A stretch of DNA of 64,000 nucleotides. It comes from Corynebacterium accolens. Its GTDB lineage: Bacteria > Actinomycetota > Actinomycetes > Mycobacteriales > Mycobacteriaceae. The notes below the pieces were generated by a model. It was given only the letters and a program-made list of their open reading frames with translations, searched no databases and was not told the origin of the DNA. This document shows, piece by piece, positions 30,481-41,567 of the stretch (the stretch's first letter is position 1; each line of letters starts with the position of its first letter). Where the stretch lies: the NCBI RefSeq assembly GCF_023520795.1, contig NZ_CP046605.1:1054001-1118000 (forward strand), in the 5' to 3' direction. Position numbers and translations under genes: made by a program.

Positions 30481-30486
30481 TAAACT
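30481..30486 (+). promoter_or_regulatory. -10 box of leaderless GH25 gene
   Basis: TAAACT, 7 bases before ATG 30494; this selects that start over the ATG-like codon at 30473 and the ATG at 30503. Confidence 0.6.
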
Positions 30487-30493
30487 CTCGCGC

Positions 30494-31657
30494 ATGACAA
30501 CTATGAGGGCACTCCGCAAGAGCATCATCGCGGTTATCGCTGCAGTTGCAGTCACGGTAAGCGGGACCGCTGCCGCACAGGCAGCATTGGGAACCAGCGC
30601 ACCAAAAGGTATTGATATTGCTGCCCACCAGCACCCAGGTGGCATGCCTATTGACTGGAATAAGGTGAAGTCTGATGGCCAGTCCTTTGCCTTTGTGAAG
30701 GCAACTGAGGGTGGGGACTGGATTAACCCGCACTACGTCAAAGATATTCAAGCTGCCAATTTGCACGGTTTGAAGACCGGCGCATACCACTATGCGCGTC
30801 CAGCTGGCGATGCGAAGACGCAGGCCGCAAACTTTGCCACGCAGATTGCATTGGCGCCGAATCAGACGTTGCCGCCGGTGCTCGATATCGAGGTTTCCGA
30901 GGGCAAGTCCGCCTCCCAGTTGGAGAGCTGGATCGAGGAATTTACCACCGAGCTCAAGCGCCTGACCAACCGCACGCCAATGATTTATACCTATAAGTAC
31001 TTCTGGATCGGTGAGATGAATAACTCCCAGAAGTTCTCCAATATGCCACTGTGGTTGGCGGCATACCAGGATGAAGCGCCGGATCCAGTGGGTGGGTGGA
31101 AGAACCTGTCCTTCTGGCAGCGCTCCGGATCGGGCAAGGTTGCCGGTATTCCAACCGATGTGGATTTGAACCTCTTCAATGGCACGAAGCAGCAGCTTGA
31201 TTCCTTTAGCGGCGGCAATTACGTCGATATCGGCGGCGCGCTCGATAGCCTCGTGCTTGATGATGGCGTCGATCTGAGCGCCGATAGCACTCCGCTGATT
31301 GGCGCCATCTTTGCTCTTGCGGCAGGCCTCATCGCCATGCCCCAGCTTGCCGATGCCGCCAAGGATGCCGGCCTCGATGCCCAGGCCGCCGAGGGCTTGG
31401 CAGCTTTTGTGAAGACCTTGGAAGACGAGGACGCTCTGCCTCTCAAGCAGCTTGGCAAGATGGCAGTCGGTGACTTCACCGTCGGTGACTTGGCGATGTT
31501 GCTAGAAAACGCTGGCCATGTCAATGGCGTCGACAAGGGCGAAGTCTCTGGAGCTCAGGTAGAAGAAGCCAAGGATGCGGCGAAGAAGGCCGGTGCCGAT
31601 GTCCCCGACTTCGACGCTAATCAGGTGGCCGAGCTGCTCAATCGTGTGCTGAAGTAG
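30494..31657 (+). CDS. Secreted GH25 lysozyme-type muramidase
   Basis: Cleaves peptidoglycan glycan strands. 387 residues: signal peptide with cleavage near AAAQA-AL (about 30), then a GH25 domain (about 35-235) with the catalytic pair in GIDIAAHQ and VLDIEVSEG, plus FVKATEGG, YHYARP and FWQRSGSG. The last 150 residues are an unrecognised helical domain with a hydrophobic stretch PLIGAIFALAAGLIAMP. Leaderless start. The 3' end overlaps the facing spermidine-synthase-like gene by 20 bases. Confidence 0.88.
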   Translation: MTTMRALRKSIIAVIAAVAVTVSGTAAAQAALGTSAPKGIDIAAHQHPGGMPIDWNKVKSDGQSFAFVKATEGGDWINPHYVKDIQAANLHGLKTGAYHYARPAGDAKTQAANFATQIALAPNQTLPPVLDIEVSEGKSASQLESWIEEFTTELKRLTNRTPMIYTYKYFWIGEMNNSQKFSNMPLWLAAYQDEAPDPVGGWKNLSFWQRSGSGKVAGIPTDVDLNLFNGTKQQLDSFSGGNYVDIGGALDSLVLDDGVDLSADSTPLIGAIFALAAGLIAMPQLADAAKDAGLDAQAAEGLAAFVKTLEDEDALPLKQLGKMAVGDFTVGDLAMLLENAGHVNGVDKGEVSGAQVEEAKDAAKKAGADVPDFDANQVAELLNRVLK

Positions 31658-32474
31658 CTCCCGCAAAGAATTTTCGGGTCCAGCTTTCATCCTTAAAGTG
31701 AGCTGGGACGGCCCCACCTAAGAGTGCCTTTGCCAGTTGAGCGGCTTGTACCGAGCCCTCAGCTGGCAGTTTCGTGTCTGAGGCCAGCAAGATGATGTTT
31801 CCATACCGGCGCCCTTTGAGCATGGGCGGGTCAGCGATTACGGCGAGGTGATCGAAGACCTCAGAAAGCCCGGCCAGCTCTTCCTTAGCCAAGTGGAGAT
31901 CCGAGTGATCGCCGCAGTTCGCCACGTAGAGGCCGCCGGCAGACAGGGATGACTTAGTCGCGTGGAAAAACTCCACAGTGGTTAGGTCTTTCGGGGTTTT
32001 ATCCCCAGCGAAGACATCGCGGATAATGATATCGCGGCTGGCGGGTAGAAAACTTTCGGTTTCCTTTCGGGCATCGCCGGGGCGGATCTTGACGGTGGGG
32101 GAGCGGGGGACATCGAAAAGATCGCGGACTAATTCGCCCAGTTTGGCATCGAGCTCGACTACCGTATGGCGGCTGTCCGGCCACAGGTCGGCAAAATAGC
32201 GCGGGAGTGAGCAACCTGCCCCGCCGAGGTGGGTAACGCGCAGTTTATTGGGCGAGACCGTATTTAGCTGTTCTACCGCCGCTGCGATCCAGCGCATGTA
32301 CTCAAAGTCGAGTTCCTGCGGCTCGCCCAGCACGATATGGCTGCTAGGAACGCCATTGACGTTAAGGATATAGGCCCCGTCGCGGAATTCATCCGGCACA
32401 ACCTCGGCGGTGCCGGTGGAGATCTCGTAGGTGCCGGTGATGCCTGACCTGTTCGCGGCTCGCTTTCTACCCAT
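31638..32474 (-). CDS. Spermidine synthase-like methyltransferase-fold protein
   Basis: 278 residues. Spermine/spermidine synthase-type Rossmann fold: RVTHLGGAGCSLPRYFADLWPDS with Gly-rich loop near 93-105 (read HLGGAGCSLPR), VVELDAKLGEL near 118 and IIIRDVFAGDKTP near 158. In actinobacteria such proteins are often not true polyamine synthases, so activity is open. ATG 32474 is 8 bases after TAAGCT. A longer frame upstream is not supported. Confidence 0.75.
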   Translation of the reverse strand: MGRKRAANRSGITGTYEISTGTAEVVPDEFRDGAYILNVNGVPSSHIVLGEPQELDFEYMRWIAAAVEQLNTVSPNKLRVTHLGGAGCSLPRYFADLWPDSRHTVVELDAKLGELVRDLFDVPRSPTVKIRPGDARKETESFLPASRDIIIRDVFAGDKTPKDLTTVEFFHATKSSLSAGGLYVANCGDHSDLHLAKEELAGLSEVFDHLAVIADPPMLKGRRYGNIILLASDTKLPAEGSVQAAQLAKALLGGAVPAHFKDESWTRKFFAGATSAHD

Positions 32475-32482
32475 GGGGTTCA

Positions 32483-32488
32483 AGCTTA
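32483..32488 (-). promoter_or_regulatory. Candidate -10 box, spermidine-synthase-like gene
   Basis: TAAGCT, 8 bases before ATG 32474 on the minus strand. Confidence 0.4.
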
Positions 32489-32527
32489 GGGAATGGAATC
32501 GATTTAAGCTGCGTTGGGGCAAGGGAG

Positions 32528-32533
32528 TACACT
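32528..32533 (+). promoter_or_regulatory. Candidate -10 box of mnmA
   Basis: TACACT; start near 32540 would leave a leader of about 30 bases with AAAGGGG eight bases before ATG 32571. Confidence 0.5.
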
Positions 32534-32570
32534 TTCGGGCCTGTAGTCGAGGTATTTAAAGGGGAATGCA

Positions 32571-33656
32571 ATGCGAGTATTGGTAGCAATGTCTGGCGGC
32601 GTGGACTCATCTGTCGCCGCCGCCCGTGCGGTGGAGGCTGGCCACGATGTCGTCGGCGTGCACCTGGCGCTGCATAAGGACGCGCAGCAAACGCGCGAAA
32701 AGGCCCGCGGCTGCTGTTCGCTGGAGGATTCCGCCGATGCCCGCCGCATTTGCGATAAGTTGGGCATTCCGTTTTATGTCTGGGACTTTTCGGAGGAATT
32801 CAAGGAAGAGGTCATCACGGACTTCGTGGATTCCTATTCCCGCGGTGAAACCCCGAATCCTTGCCTGCGCTGCAATGAGAAGATCAAATTCCGCGCATTG
32901 CTGCAAAAGGGCATGGCCCTGGGCTTTGATGCCGTTGCGACCGGCCACTACGCCACGCTTGATGATGACGGTTATATGCGCCGCTCCAAGGATGAGAATA
33001 AGGATCAGTCTTATGTGCTCGGCGTCATTTCCGCCGAGGAGTTGGACCACTGCTTTTTCCCCATCGGTGATACCCCCAAGCCGCAAATCCGCGAAGAGGC
33101 TGCGGCGCACGGTTTTTCCACGGCGAAGAAGCCGGATTCCTATGACATCTGCTTCATTCCAGACGGCAATACCCAGCAGTTCCTTGGATCGCGCATCGGG
33201 CTTCGGCCCGGCATGATTGTGGACCAAGAGGGCACGGAGCTTAAGGAACATGATGGCGCGTGGAACTACACTATCGGCCAGCGCAAGGGCTTGGACATCA
33301 AGGCCCCGGCCGCTGATGGCCGCCCGCGCTACGTCACCGATATCGATGCTGCAACGGGCACGGTGACCGTCGGCGCGCGCGAGGACCTGGCGGTCACCGC
33401 CATTCGCGCCGATCGCCTGAAGTACTTGCACCCTGGCATGGATGGCGACTTCGAGTGCGAGGTGCAGGTCCGCGCGCACGGTTCCGTCGTGCCGTGCATC
33501 GCCCACGTGGACCGCGCCGCGGATTCGATGCGCCTAGAGCTCAAGGAGCCACTGTCTGGCGTTGCCCGTGGACAGGCGGCGGTGCTGTACTTGCCTTCCC
33601 CAGATGATCTGGGCGATATCGTCATCGGTTCCGGCACTATCTGCGAGACCGTGTAA
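32571..33656 (+). CDS. mnmA: tRNA-specific 2-thiouridylase MnmA
   Basis: Thiolates U34 of Glu, Gln and Lys tRNAs. 361 residues; PP-loop SGGVDSS (8-14), catalytic cysteines C101 ([10 protein letters not shown]) and C194 (YDICFIPDG), C-terminal beta-barrel domain. Sulfur probably comes from the cysteine desulfurase at 27998. The stop is immediately followed by the next ATG. Confidence 0.95.
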   Translation: MRVLVAMSGGVDSSVAAARAVEAGHDVVGVHLALHKDAQQTREKARGCCSLEDSADARRICDKLGIPFYVWDFSEEFKEEVITDFVDSYSRGETPNPCLRCNEKIKFRALLQKGMALGFDAVATGHYATLDDDGYMRRSKDENKDQSYVLGVISAEELDHCFFPIGDTPKPQIREEAAAHGFSTAKKPDSYDICFIPDGNTQQFLGSRIGLRPGMIVDQEGTELKEHDGAWNYTIGQRKGLDIKAPAADGRPRYVTDIDAATGTVTVGAREDLAVTAIRADRLKYLHPGMDGDFECEVQVRAHGSVVPCIAHVDRAADSMRLELKEPLSGVARGQAAVLYLPSPDDLGDIVIGSGTICETV

Positions 33657-34577
33657 ATGACCGGCTTTGCACTCGGGCCCATGCCCGGTACCTCCATGGT
33701 GGAGGCCGCCGACATCATCATGGGAGAGACCGAACTTCCCGCGCTCCCGCAGCTGCCGGAACGCGGCTTGGGCTCCGATTCGGTAGGGCGCACCGCCAGT
33801 ATGCTCGAGGCCATCACCATCGACCGCGGCCCGCGTTCGTGGCGCATGACGGCGCGGCCGCAGCTGCTTACCCGCCGCGCGTGGGATCGCCTCGAGCGTG
33901 ACCTCGACGAGGTACAGCAGGTGTGGGGAGAAAGCGTGCCCCGCGTTAAAGTCCAGGCGCTAGGGCCGTGGTCGCTGGCAGCCAGCATTGAGCTTGCCGA
34001 TGGCCACCGTGTTCTTAGTGACCGCGGTGCCTTCGCCGAGCTTTCTGAAGCCCTTCTTCATGGGCTGCGCGCGCATGCAGACGATGTGGCACGCCGCTTC
34101 CACGGCGAAGTTGTGGTGCAGCTTGATGAACCTTTGCTTGCGGATATCGTGGCTGGACGCATCCCAGGTACCACGGATTTTGATTCTATCCCCGCCGTGG
34201 CTGACGAGGTAGCGCTAGAAACTCTGCTCGGCTTTGACGCGGACTACCTGCATGCCCCGCCGTTGTGGTCCATTGCTGGTGCCGCAACGACCTTGCTCGT
34301 CGATTTCCATAGCCCTCGTTATCGCCTCGATACCCCTGAGCATTTCGATGGCTTGGGAGAGCACCTGAGCGATGGCCATCGCATTGGTGTGGGGATTTCC
34401 GGATCGGATGCCCGTGCCGAGGCCATCGCGCTGGCCAAGCATCTCGACCGCATCGGCATGCCACGCGAACTTTTGGTCGATCGCTTTGATGTATATCCCG
34501 TGCAGGCCTCTGCCCGAACCCTGTGTTCGGTGACGGAGACCTCGTCCATCCTTGTCCGGGACGCCGGTGACCTTTAA
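33657..34577 (+). CDS. Cobalamin-independent methionine synthase-like protein (short MetE-like)
   Basis: 306 residues, far shorter than MetE (about 750), resembling one TIM-barrel half as in a conserved actinobacterial family next to mnmA and ligA. VKVQALGPWSLAASIEL near 100, VVQLDEPLLADIVAG near 148 and a C-terminal TETSSILVRDAGDL are visible. I do not see the zinc-binding His/Cys set of MetE, so methyl transfer is doubtful. No gap to mnmA, so co-translated. Confidence 0.65.
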   Translation: MTGFALGPMPGTSMVEAADIIMGETELPALPQLPERGLGSDSVGRTASMLEAITIDRGPRSWRMTARPQLLTRRAWDRLERDLDEVQQVWGESVPRVKVQALGPWSLAASIELADGHRVLSDRGAFAELSEALLHGLRAHADDVARRFHGEVVVQLDEPLLADIVAGRIPGTTDFDSIPAVADEVALETLLGFDADYLHAPPLWSIAGAATTLLVDFHSPRYRLDTPEHFDGLGEHLSDGHRIGVGISGSDARAEAIALAKHLDRIGMPRELLVDRFDVYPVQASARTLCSVTETSSILVRDAGDL

Positions 34578-35704
34578 TCCACTCGACCCAAGCTATCGGT
34601 GGCCGTGAAATAGGCCTCCATGTAGGGAATGACGAATCTAAGCTGGCCGTGGCCGGTGGGTTCGATGAGATCGGCATCGATAAGCCGCTGGCGCGTGGCC
34701 GATAGGGACCGCACCGTGCGGTCGTGGTGTGCGGCGATAGCTTGAATTTCTGCAGTGTCGCTGTCCATGACAGCACTCATGGCTTCAAGGAAGCGGCGCT
34801 GTGCGGGTGGGAGCGTGAGGGTTGCGGGCTGGTGCACTTGTGTGCCTAGGACGGATATCGCCTCGGCCGAGATGGCTAGGACAGTGTTTTCTTCTATGCG
34901 GGTCGCGCCAGAGCGCTGTGCGTGGGCCCACGCTAGTGATCCGACGAGCTGAACCAGGTAGGGATAGCCTCGAGATAGCTCCACGGCGGCGGAGACTGCA
35001 TCTGCACTGAAGTCGAGGCCCGAGTGTGCGGCGGTTTCCTTAAATGCAACGGTAGCGTTGGCGGGTGACAGCGGGCCCAGCACAAACTTTTGCGCGCGGC
35101 GCAGAAAGGTTACTCCGGGCAGCTCCAGCAGCCGGTTAATGCCCTGTGGCAGGCCGGCTACGACGATGGCAACATCGAGTTCATCGCGCACTAAGTCTTG
35201 GTAAGTAACGGCCAAGGAGGCCAATTCTTGGGCATCGGCATCTTGGACTTCATCGATGGTAAGGAGCACACCTGCACCCTTGAGCTGGGCTAGTAATTCG
35301 CGTAGCCGGGTATTTAAGGTGGGCTTATAGGCTTCATCCGTGTTGTGTTCGATTCCTATGGAACCAAGGCCGCCGATTCCGATGCGGTTGACTTTGTGCT
35401 TATCTGCCGGCGCAAGCGTGTCCATGATGCGGGGGATGGTGGTCTCGACGAGTTCTTCCACCATGGCGCTGCGGCCGGAGGCGCGCAGCGTAATCCATCC
35501 GCGGGCGGCGGCGATGTCCTCCAACTCGTTGAGGAGGACCGTCTTGCCAATACCACGGGCGCCGCTAATGACGAGTGAGCGACCGGGGTGTCCAGGTGGG
35601 GCATCGAGCGCTGCGCGAAACGTATCGAGGACCGCGGTGCGGCCGACCCAAAACAGCGGTGGGACGCCAAATGTGGGGCGGAAGGGGTTCTCGTGAAAGG
35701 ACAT
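34574..35704 (-). CDS. AAA/archaeal-type ATPase with C-terminal winged helix
   Basis: 376 residues. N-terminal FxGR-like PPLFWVGRTAVL, Walker A SGARGIGKTVLL near 45, Walker B VLLTIDEVQD near 145, arginine-rich sensor region LRRAQKF near 200, and a winged-helix C-terminus (about 290-375). This is the architecture of Orc1/Cdc6-like or STAND-type ATPases often linked to mobile or defence genes; its role here is unknown. ATG 35704 lies 7 bases after TACGAT; ATG 35713 is the alternative. Two direct repeats precede it. It overlaps the facing MetE-like gene by 4 bases. Confidence 0.75.
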   Translation of the reverse strand: MSFHENPFRPTFGVPPLFWVGRTAVLDTFRAALDAPPGHPGRSLVISGARGIGKTVLLNELEDIAAARGWITLRASGRSAMVEELVETTIPRIMDTLAPADKHKVNRIGIGGLGSIGIEHNTDEAYKPTLNTRLRELLAQLKGAGVLLTIDEVQDADAQELASLAVTYQDLVRDELDVAIVVAGLPQGINRLLELPGVTFLRRAQKFVLGPLSPANATVAFKETAAHSGLDFSADAVSAAVELSRGYPYLVQLVGSLAWAHAQRSGATRIEENTVLAISAEAISVLGTQVHQPATLTLPPAQRRFLEAMSAVMDSDTAEIQAIAAHHDRTVRSLSATRQRLIDADLIEPTGHGQLRFVIPYMEAYFTATDSLGRVD

Positions 35705-35723
35705 GGTCTCCATCGTAGTCCAT

Positions 35724-35771
35724 CCGGAGATTTGGGAGACTTTTTAACAACCGGAGATTTGGGAGACTTTT
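35724..35771. repeat. Two 21-bp direct repeats, period 27
   Basis: The identical 21-base unit starting CCGGAGATTTGGGAGAC occurs at 35724-35744 and 35751-35771, separated by TAACAA-type spacer. It lies just upstream of the ATPase start and nowhere else that I noticed in the window. Two copies only. Confidence 0.85.
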
Positions 35772-35808
35772 CACTCTTGTGTGGGCGCCTCGTTTGTTGC
35801 CTGCAAGG

Positions 35809-36069
35809 TTAGGTGCGGTCTGCAGCAGGGCTGGTGGCACTCCACGTCATGGCTCCCACATGGAGGGCGAAGGAGCCAACCAGTGTATACCACCAGTAAA
35901 AATGCACGGAGGTGTACCAGGGCAAGGCGTGGCCTAAGAAGATAATGACGACGGCGGTCAGTACCGCCGAAAAGACGCGAAATGCCGTCGAGCCGGGTTT
36001 CTTTAAAGCCTTCCATGCGGCCCAGAGCTCGGAGGCGATGAAAACGGCGAGGATAATGGACGTAGGCAT
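35809..36069 (-). CDS. Small membrane protein, unknown function
   Basis: 86 residues with three likely membrane segments (about 3-20, 32-50, 56-75), containing WAAWKALKKPG and HALPWYTSVHFYWWYTLVG. I do not recognise the family. It follows the serine hydrolase gene by 9 bases, so it belongs to the operon that starts with the HTH regulator at 37565. Confidence 0.65.
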   Translation of the reverse strand: MPTSIILAVFIASELWAAWKALKKPGSTAFRVFSAVLTAVVIIFLGHALPWYTSVHFYWWYTLVGSFALHVGAMTWSATSPAADRT

Positions 36070-36078
36070 AGTGTTTCC

Positions 36079-37068
36079 TTAAAGCTCAGCGAAGAGTGTG
36101 TGGCCAAGTTCTTCGGTACCGGCGAGCGAATCGTTGTTTGCAAATGCGGCTCGCTTTGTCTTTGGGTCGATGATGAGCATGGTGGAATAGCCGTAGGTTC
36201 CGCCGTTATGCCAGAAGCCGGTGCCGTCATCGTTCTTCTGCCATCCGTATGCGGGATCGCCGTGGGCCATAAACCACTCCGCGAACTTAGCCATATCGCT
36301 CGCGGTCGAGCGGATCGCCCCTGCAGGCGCAGAACCGTCCATCTCCCAAGGCTGGGCCCGCCGCCCAGTGGCGGTGCGGCCGCGCGGGGCATCGGCAGGC
36401 ACGGCACCGGGGGTCATAAGGTAGGTCTCCGTTAATCCGGCTGGCTCGAATATTCGGTGTTTTAGTAACCCCTCATAAGGCGTGTCTGCCGCTGTTTCTA
36501 TTACGTGCCCGAGCAGGGCGTATCCGAGGTTGGAATAGGATTCCTCCCCGCGGTTGCTGAGCTCTGCTGCGGCGGCAGCATCGACGATATCTTGAGTGCT
36601 TTCGCCTGCATATGGGTTCGTACCGGCCACTGCGGACCATAGGGAAGCGAAGAAATCCCCGTCTGCTGAGCGAGGTAGGCCAGAGGTGTGATCAAGTAGT
36701 TCTTTAATCGTTACATCCGCTATGGGCGCGTTGTCTACGTCTAGAAACTCGCCCACGGTGCTATCGAGTCGCAGTGTGCCTTCTTCTACAAGCTGGTGGG
36801 TGAGTTCGCCGGTGAACATTTTGGTGACAGAACCAATTTCTACTTCTGTGTGCTCGTTGCTGCCTTTACCCGCAAAGGTGGCGTTACCGTCGCGGAGTGT
36901 GAAAGCCGTGAGGTGATGAAACCCCGGCTCCGCGTGTTCTCGCAGTGTGGAGGCAAGGGCTGCATCTCCTGTATCTGTTAGGGCGAGTGTGAGGTGCCGA
37001 GGGCCAGCCAGTAGGAGGACGGAAGCGATAGAAATGGCGGTGCCGATGCTGAGGGCGAGTCTGCGCAT
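36079..37068 (-). CDS. Serine hydrolase of the class C beta-lactamase/PBP family
   Basis: 329 residues. N-terminal signal or anchor (about 5-30), then the fold with S80-V-T-K83, Y178-S-N180 and H287-N-G-G, the three catalytic motifs. Such exported proteins include esterases, D-aminopeptidases and penicillin-binding-like enzymes; true beta-lactamase activity cannot be assumed, though the HNGG motif differs from the KTG of beta-lactamases. Overlaps the regulator stop by one base and precedes the small membrane protein gene. Confidence 0.85.
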   Translation of the reverse strand: MRRLALSIGTAISIASVLLLAGPRHLTLALTDTGDAALASTLREHAEPGFHHLTAFTLRDGNATFAGKGSNEHTEVEIGSVTKMFTGELTHQLVEEGTLRLDSTVGEFLDVDNAPIADVTIKELLDHTSGLPRSADGDFFASLWSAVAGTNPYAGESTQDIVDAAAAAELSNRGEESYSNLGYALLGHVIETAADTPYEGLLKHRIFEPAGLTETYLMTPGAVPADAPRGRTATGRRAQPWEMDGSAPAGAIRSTASDMAKFAEWFMAHGDPAYGWQKNDDGTGFWHNGGTYGYSTMLIIDPKTKRAAFANNDSLAGTEELGHTLFAEL

Positions 37069-37565
37069 TAGTGGTCCTCGCTAGCGGTAATAATGGCGAG
37101 CAAAGGAATAACGCGGGCGGGACGAATTGAGTACTCGCCACTTGTCTTTGTAGTCCAACCTGCACTAGTTAGAGCGCTGAGGTGGTGATAGGCCGTGCCG
37201 GTGGAAGAGATAATATCCTCGTCCACGAGCTCCGCGGCGGTAGCAGGTGCCGCGAGAAGGCGTCGAAGAATCTCGCCACGTACGGGATGGGCAAGTGCGG
37301 CGAGGCGTTCGAGATTTTCTGACCACTCCTCGTCAGTTATTGCAGTAGTGGGACGCTGCCACTGATAGGCGTAGGTACGCTTGCCGAGCGCAATGTTGCC
37401 GCCGAAAATTACCGATCCATCGGGTAGTTGAGTGGAGGGAGCAAGGGCATCGACAAGCCAGTAGGTCGACTCCTCCGAGGGAGGCTGCGGTGGGGCGCTC
37501 GATTGGCCTTCGAGTTTGGCGACGCGTGCCTCGAGATCGCTAAGGCGAGATTCAACGATATTCAT
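37068..37565 (-). CDS. ArsR-like winged-helix regulator with N-terminal coiled coil
   Basis: 165 residues. Residues 1-25 form a short leucine-zipper-like coil (VESRLSDLEARVAKLEG); the winged helix is about 85-150 (ALAHPVRGEILRRLL, TGTAYHHLSALTSAGW). No metal-binding Cys pairs are visible. ATG 37565 is inside a 34-bp perfect palindrome, so it very likely represses its own operon with the serine hydrolase and small membrane protein. The open frame upstream of the ATG is rejected because it would run through the operator. Confidence 0.8.
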   Translation of the reverse strand: MNIVESRLSDLEARVAKLEGQSSAPPQPPSEESTYWLVDALAPSTQLPDGSVIFGGNIALGKRTYAYQWQRPTTAITDEEWSENLERLAALAHPVRGEILRRLLAAPATAAELVDEDIISSTGTAYHHLSALTSAGWTTKTSGEYSIRPARVIPLLAIITASEDH

Positions 37566-37596
37566 ATTTCTAGAATTCCAAAACTCTAGAAATATG
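37563..37596. promoter_or_regulatory. 34-bp palindromic operator of the HTH/serine hydrolase operon
   Basis: CATATTTCTAGA (37563-37574) and TCTAGAAATATG (37585-37596) are perfect 12-bp inverted repeats, 10 bases apart. The minus-strand -10 candidate TAGAGT (37588-37583) is inside the far arm and the start codon in the near arm, an ideal site for autorepression. Confidence 0.8.
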
Positions 37597-37605
37597 GCAA
37601 GGGGA

Positions 37606-40392
<2,787 letters not shown>

Positions 40393-40408
40393 ACACACCG
40401 CGCCGGGC

Positions 40409-41071
40409 TTATTTGAGGAAGGCACCCAAAATCGTGCCGATGTGGCCGAGGTGCTCGACCTCAGAGGCCAGGTATTCCGGCCCGCCGGTGCGGCCCATGG
40501 CGATGACCATCCCGGTATCTCCCAGGGGAGCGGCGGCCAGGGCGGAATCGAGCAGCGCCCAGCTTTCTGGCACCCATTCGTCCTTATCGGGGTGCAAGGT
40601 GCGCGCGCTGTCGATGTTGAGATCGACCGGAATCGTATCGTCATCGGCAGGGGCCGCGTTTGAGGAGGCCACGCGGTGAATGGGCTCATTATTGTCAATG
40701 ACGATGGCCCACGTGGAGGTCGCCGCCTTCGGGATGGCCGCGACGACTTCCTCCATCGCTGCCGTGACATTGGAGGCATTGGCGGCAACGCGCGCTAATA
40801 ACTCGATCTGCCCGCGCCGGTCCACGCGGCCGCTGAAGGGCCGAATGGAATCTACTTCCACGCCATGAACAGAGGCGGCGGCGGTAATTAAGGCATCGGC
40901 CATAGCGTCTGCGGGAAGCTCAATGACAATGTCATCCATGACGGTGCCATCCGGGAAGGATTCTACGATGTCAACCGATTGGATATTTCCGTCAACCAGC
41001 CCGAAGGCCTCCGAAAGCTGGCCCAAACTACCAGGGGTATCGGGAAGCAGGACACGGATTAGGTAAGACAT
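40409..41071 (-). CDS. ACT-domain protein
   Basis: 220 residues. The N-terminus (about 4-75) is an ACT domain, LIRVLLPDTPGSLGQLSEAFGLVDGNI (key DTPGSLG), which binds amino acids in regulators. The rest is a GAF-like or unassigned domain (WALLDSALAAAPLGDTGMVIAMG). Conserved between ligA and gatC in actinobacteria; function unknown. Faces ligA with 16 bases between; no clear ribosome site. Confidence 0.75.
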   Translation of the reverse strand: MSYLIRVLLPDTPGSLGQLSEAFGLVDGNIQSVDIVESFPDGTVMDDIVIELPADAMADALITAAASVHGVEVDSIRPFSGRVDRRGQIELLARVAANASNVTAAMEEVVAAIPKAATSTWAIVIDNNEPIHRVASSNAAPADDDTIPVDLNIDSARTLHPDKDEWVPESWALLDSALAAAPLGDTGMVIAMGRTGGPEYLASEVEHLGHIGTILGAFLK

Positions 41072-41270
41072 TAAGTCGCACGCTTTCAGTAGCTTGTAGT
41101 CCCATTTACGATACCTGGGTCACAGTGCGGCGTTCAAGGGGCAATAATTCGGGGTGACTCGGCAACCGCGCGGGTTGGTGCAGTATTATGGAGCCTTAGC
41201 AATTTACATAGTACGCGCGGGAAAATAATTTTCACCTGCGCGTCGATTATGGAAAAAGGATGGAGTTCGC

Positions 41271-41567
41271 GTGTCTGAGATTTCGCGTGATGAGGTAGCC
41301 CACCTTGCCAAGCTTTCCCGCCTGGCATTAAGCGATGAAGAGCTAGCCCAATTCGCAAGCCAGATTGATGAAATTGTTGATTCCGTTTCCGCAGTACGGA
41401 ACGTGGACACTGAAGGCGTGGAACCGATGAGCCACCCGCACTCCGTGGATGCACCGATGCGCGAAGACGTTATCGTGCGCACCCTTACCGCCGAGCAGGC
41501 CTTGGACCAAGCGCCGGCCGTGGAAGATGAGCGATTCGTCGTGCCGCAGATTTTGGGAGGAGAGTAA
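41271..41567 (+). CDS. gatC: Asp/Glu-tRNA amidotransferase subunit C
   Basis: 98 residues, the small subunit that stabilises Gat[18 protein letters not shown] at the N-terminus is the family signature. GTG start behind AAAGGATGGAG. gatA follows with no gap. The 199 bases upstream contain weak promoter candidates only. Confidence 0.93.
   Translation: MSEISRDEVAHLAKLSRLALSDEELAQFASQIDEIVDSVSAVRNVDTEGVEPMSHPHSVDAPMREDVIVRTLTAEQALDQAPAVEDERFVVPQILGGE

Noticed and set aside
35724-35771. Miniature CRISPR array
   Set aside because: Only two direct copies with a 6-base spacer and no cas genes.
35565-35840. 91-codon minus-strand frame with a repeated KSLPNLR peptide upstream of the ATPase
   Set aside because: The peptide repeat is just the DNA repeat translated; the frame overlaps the ATPase start and has no ribosome site.
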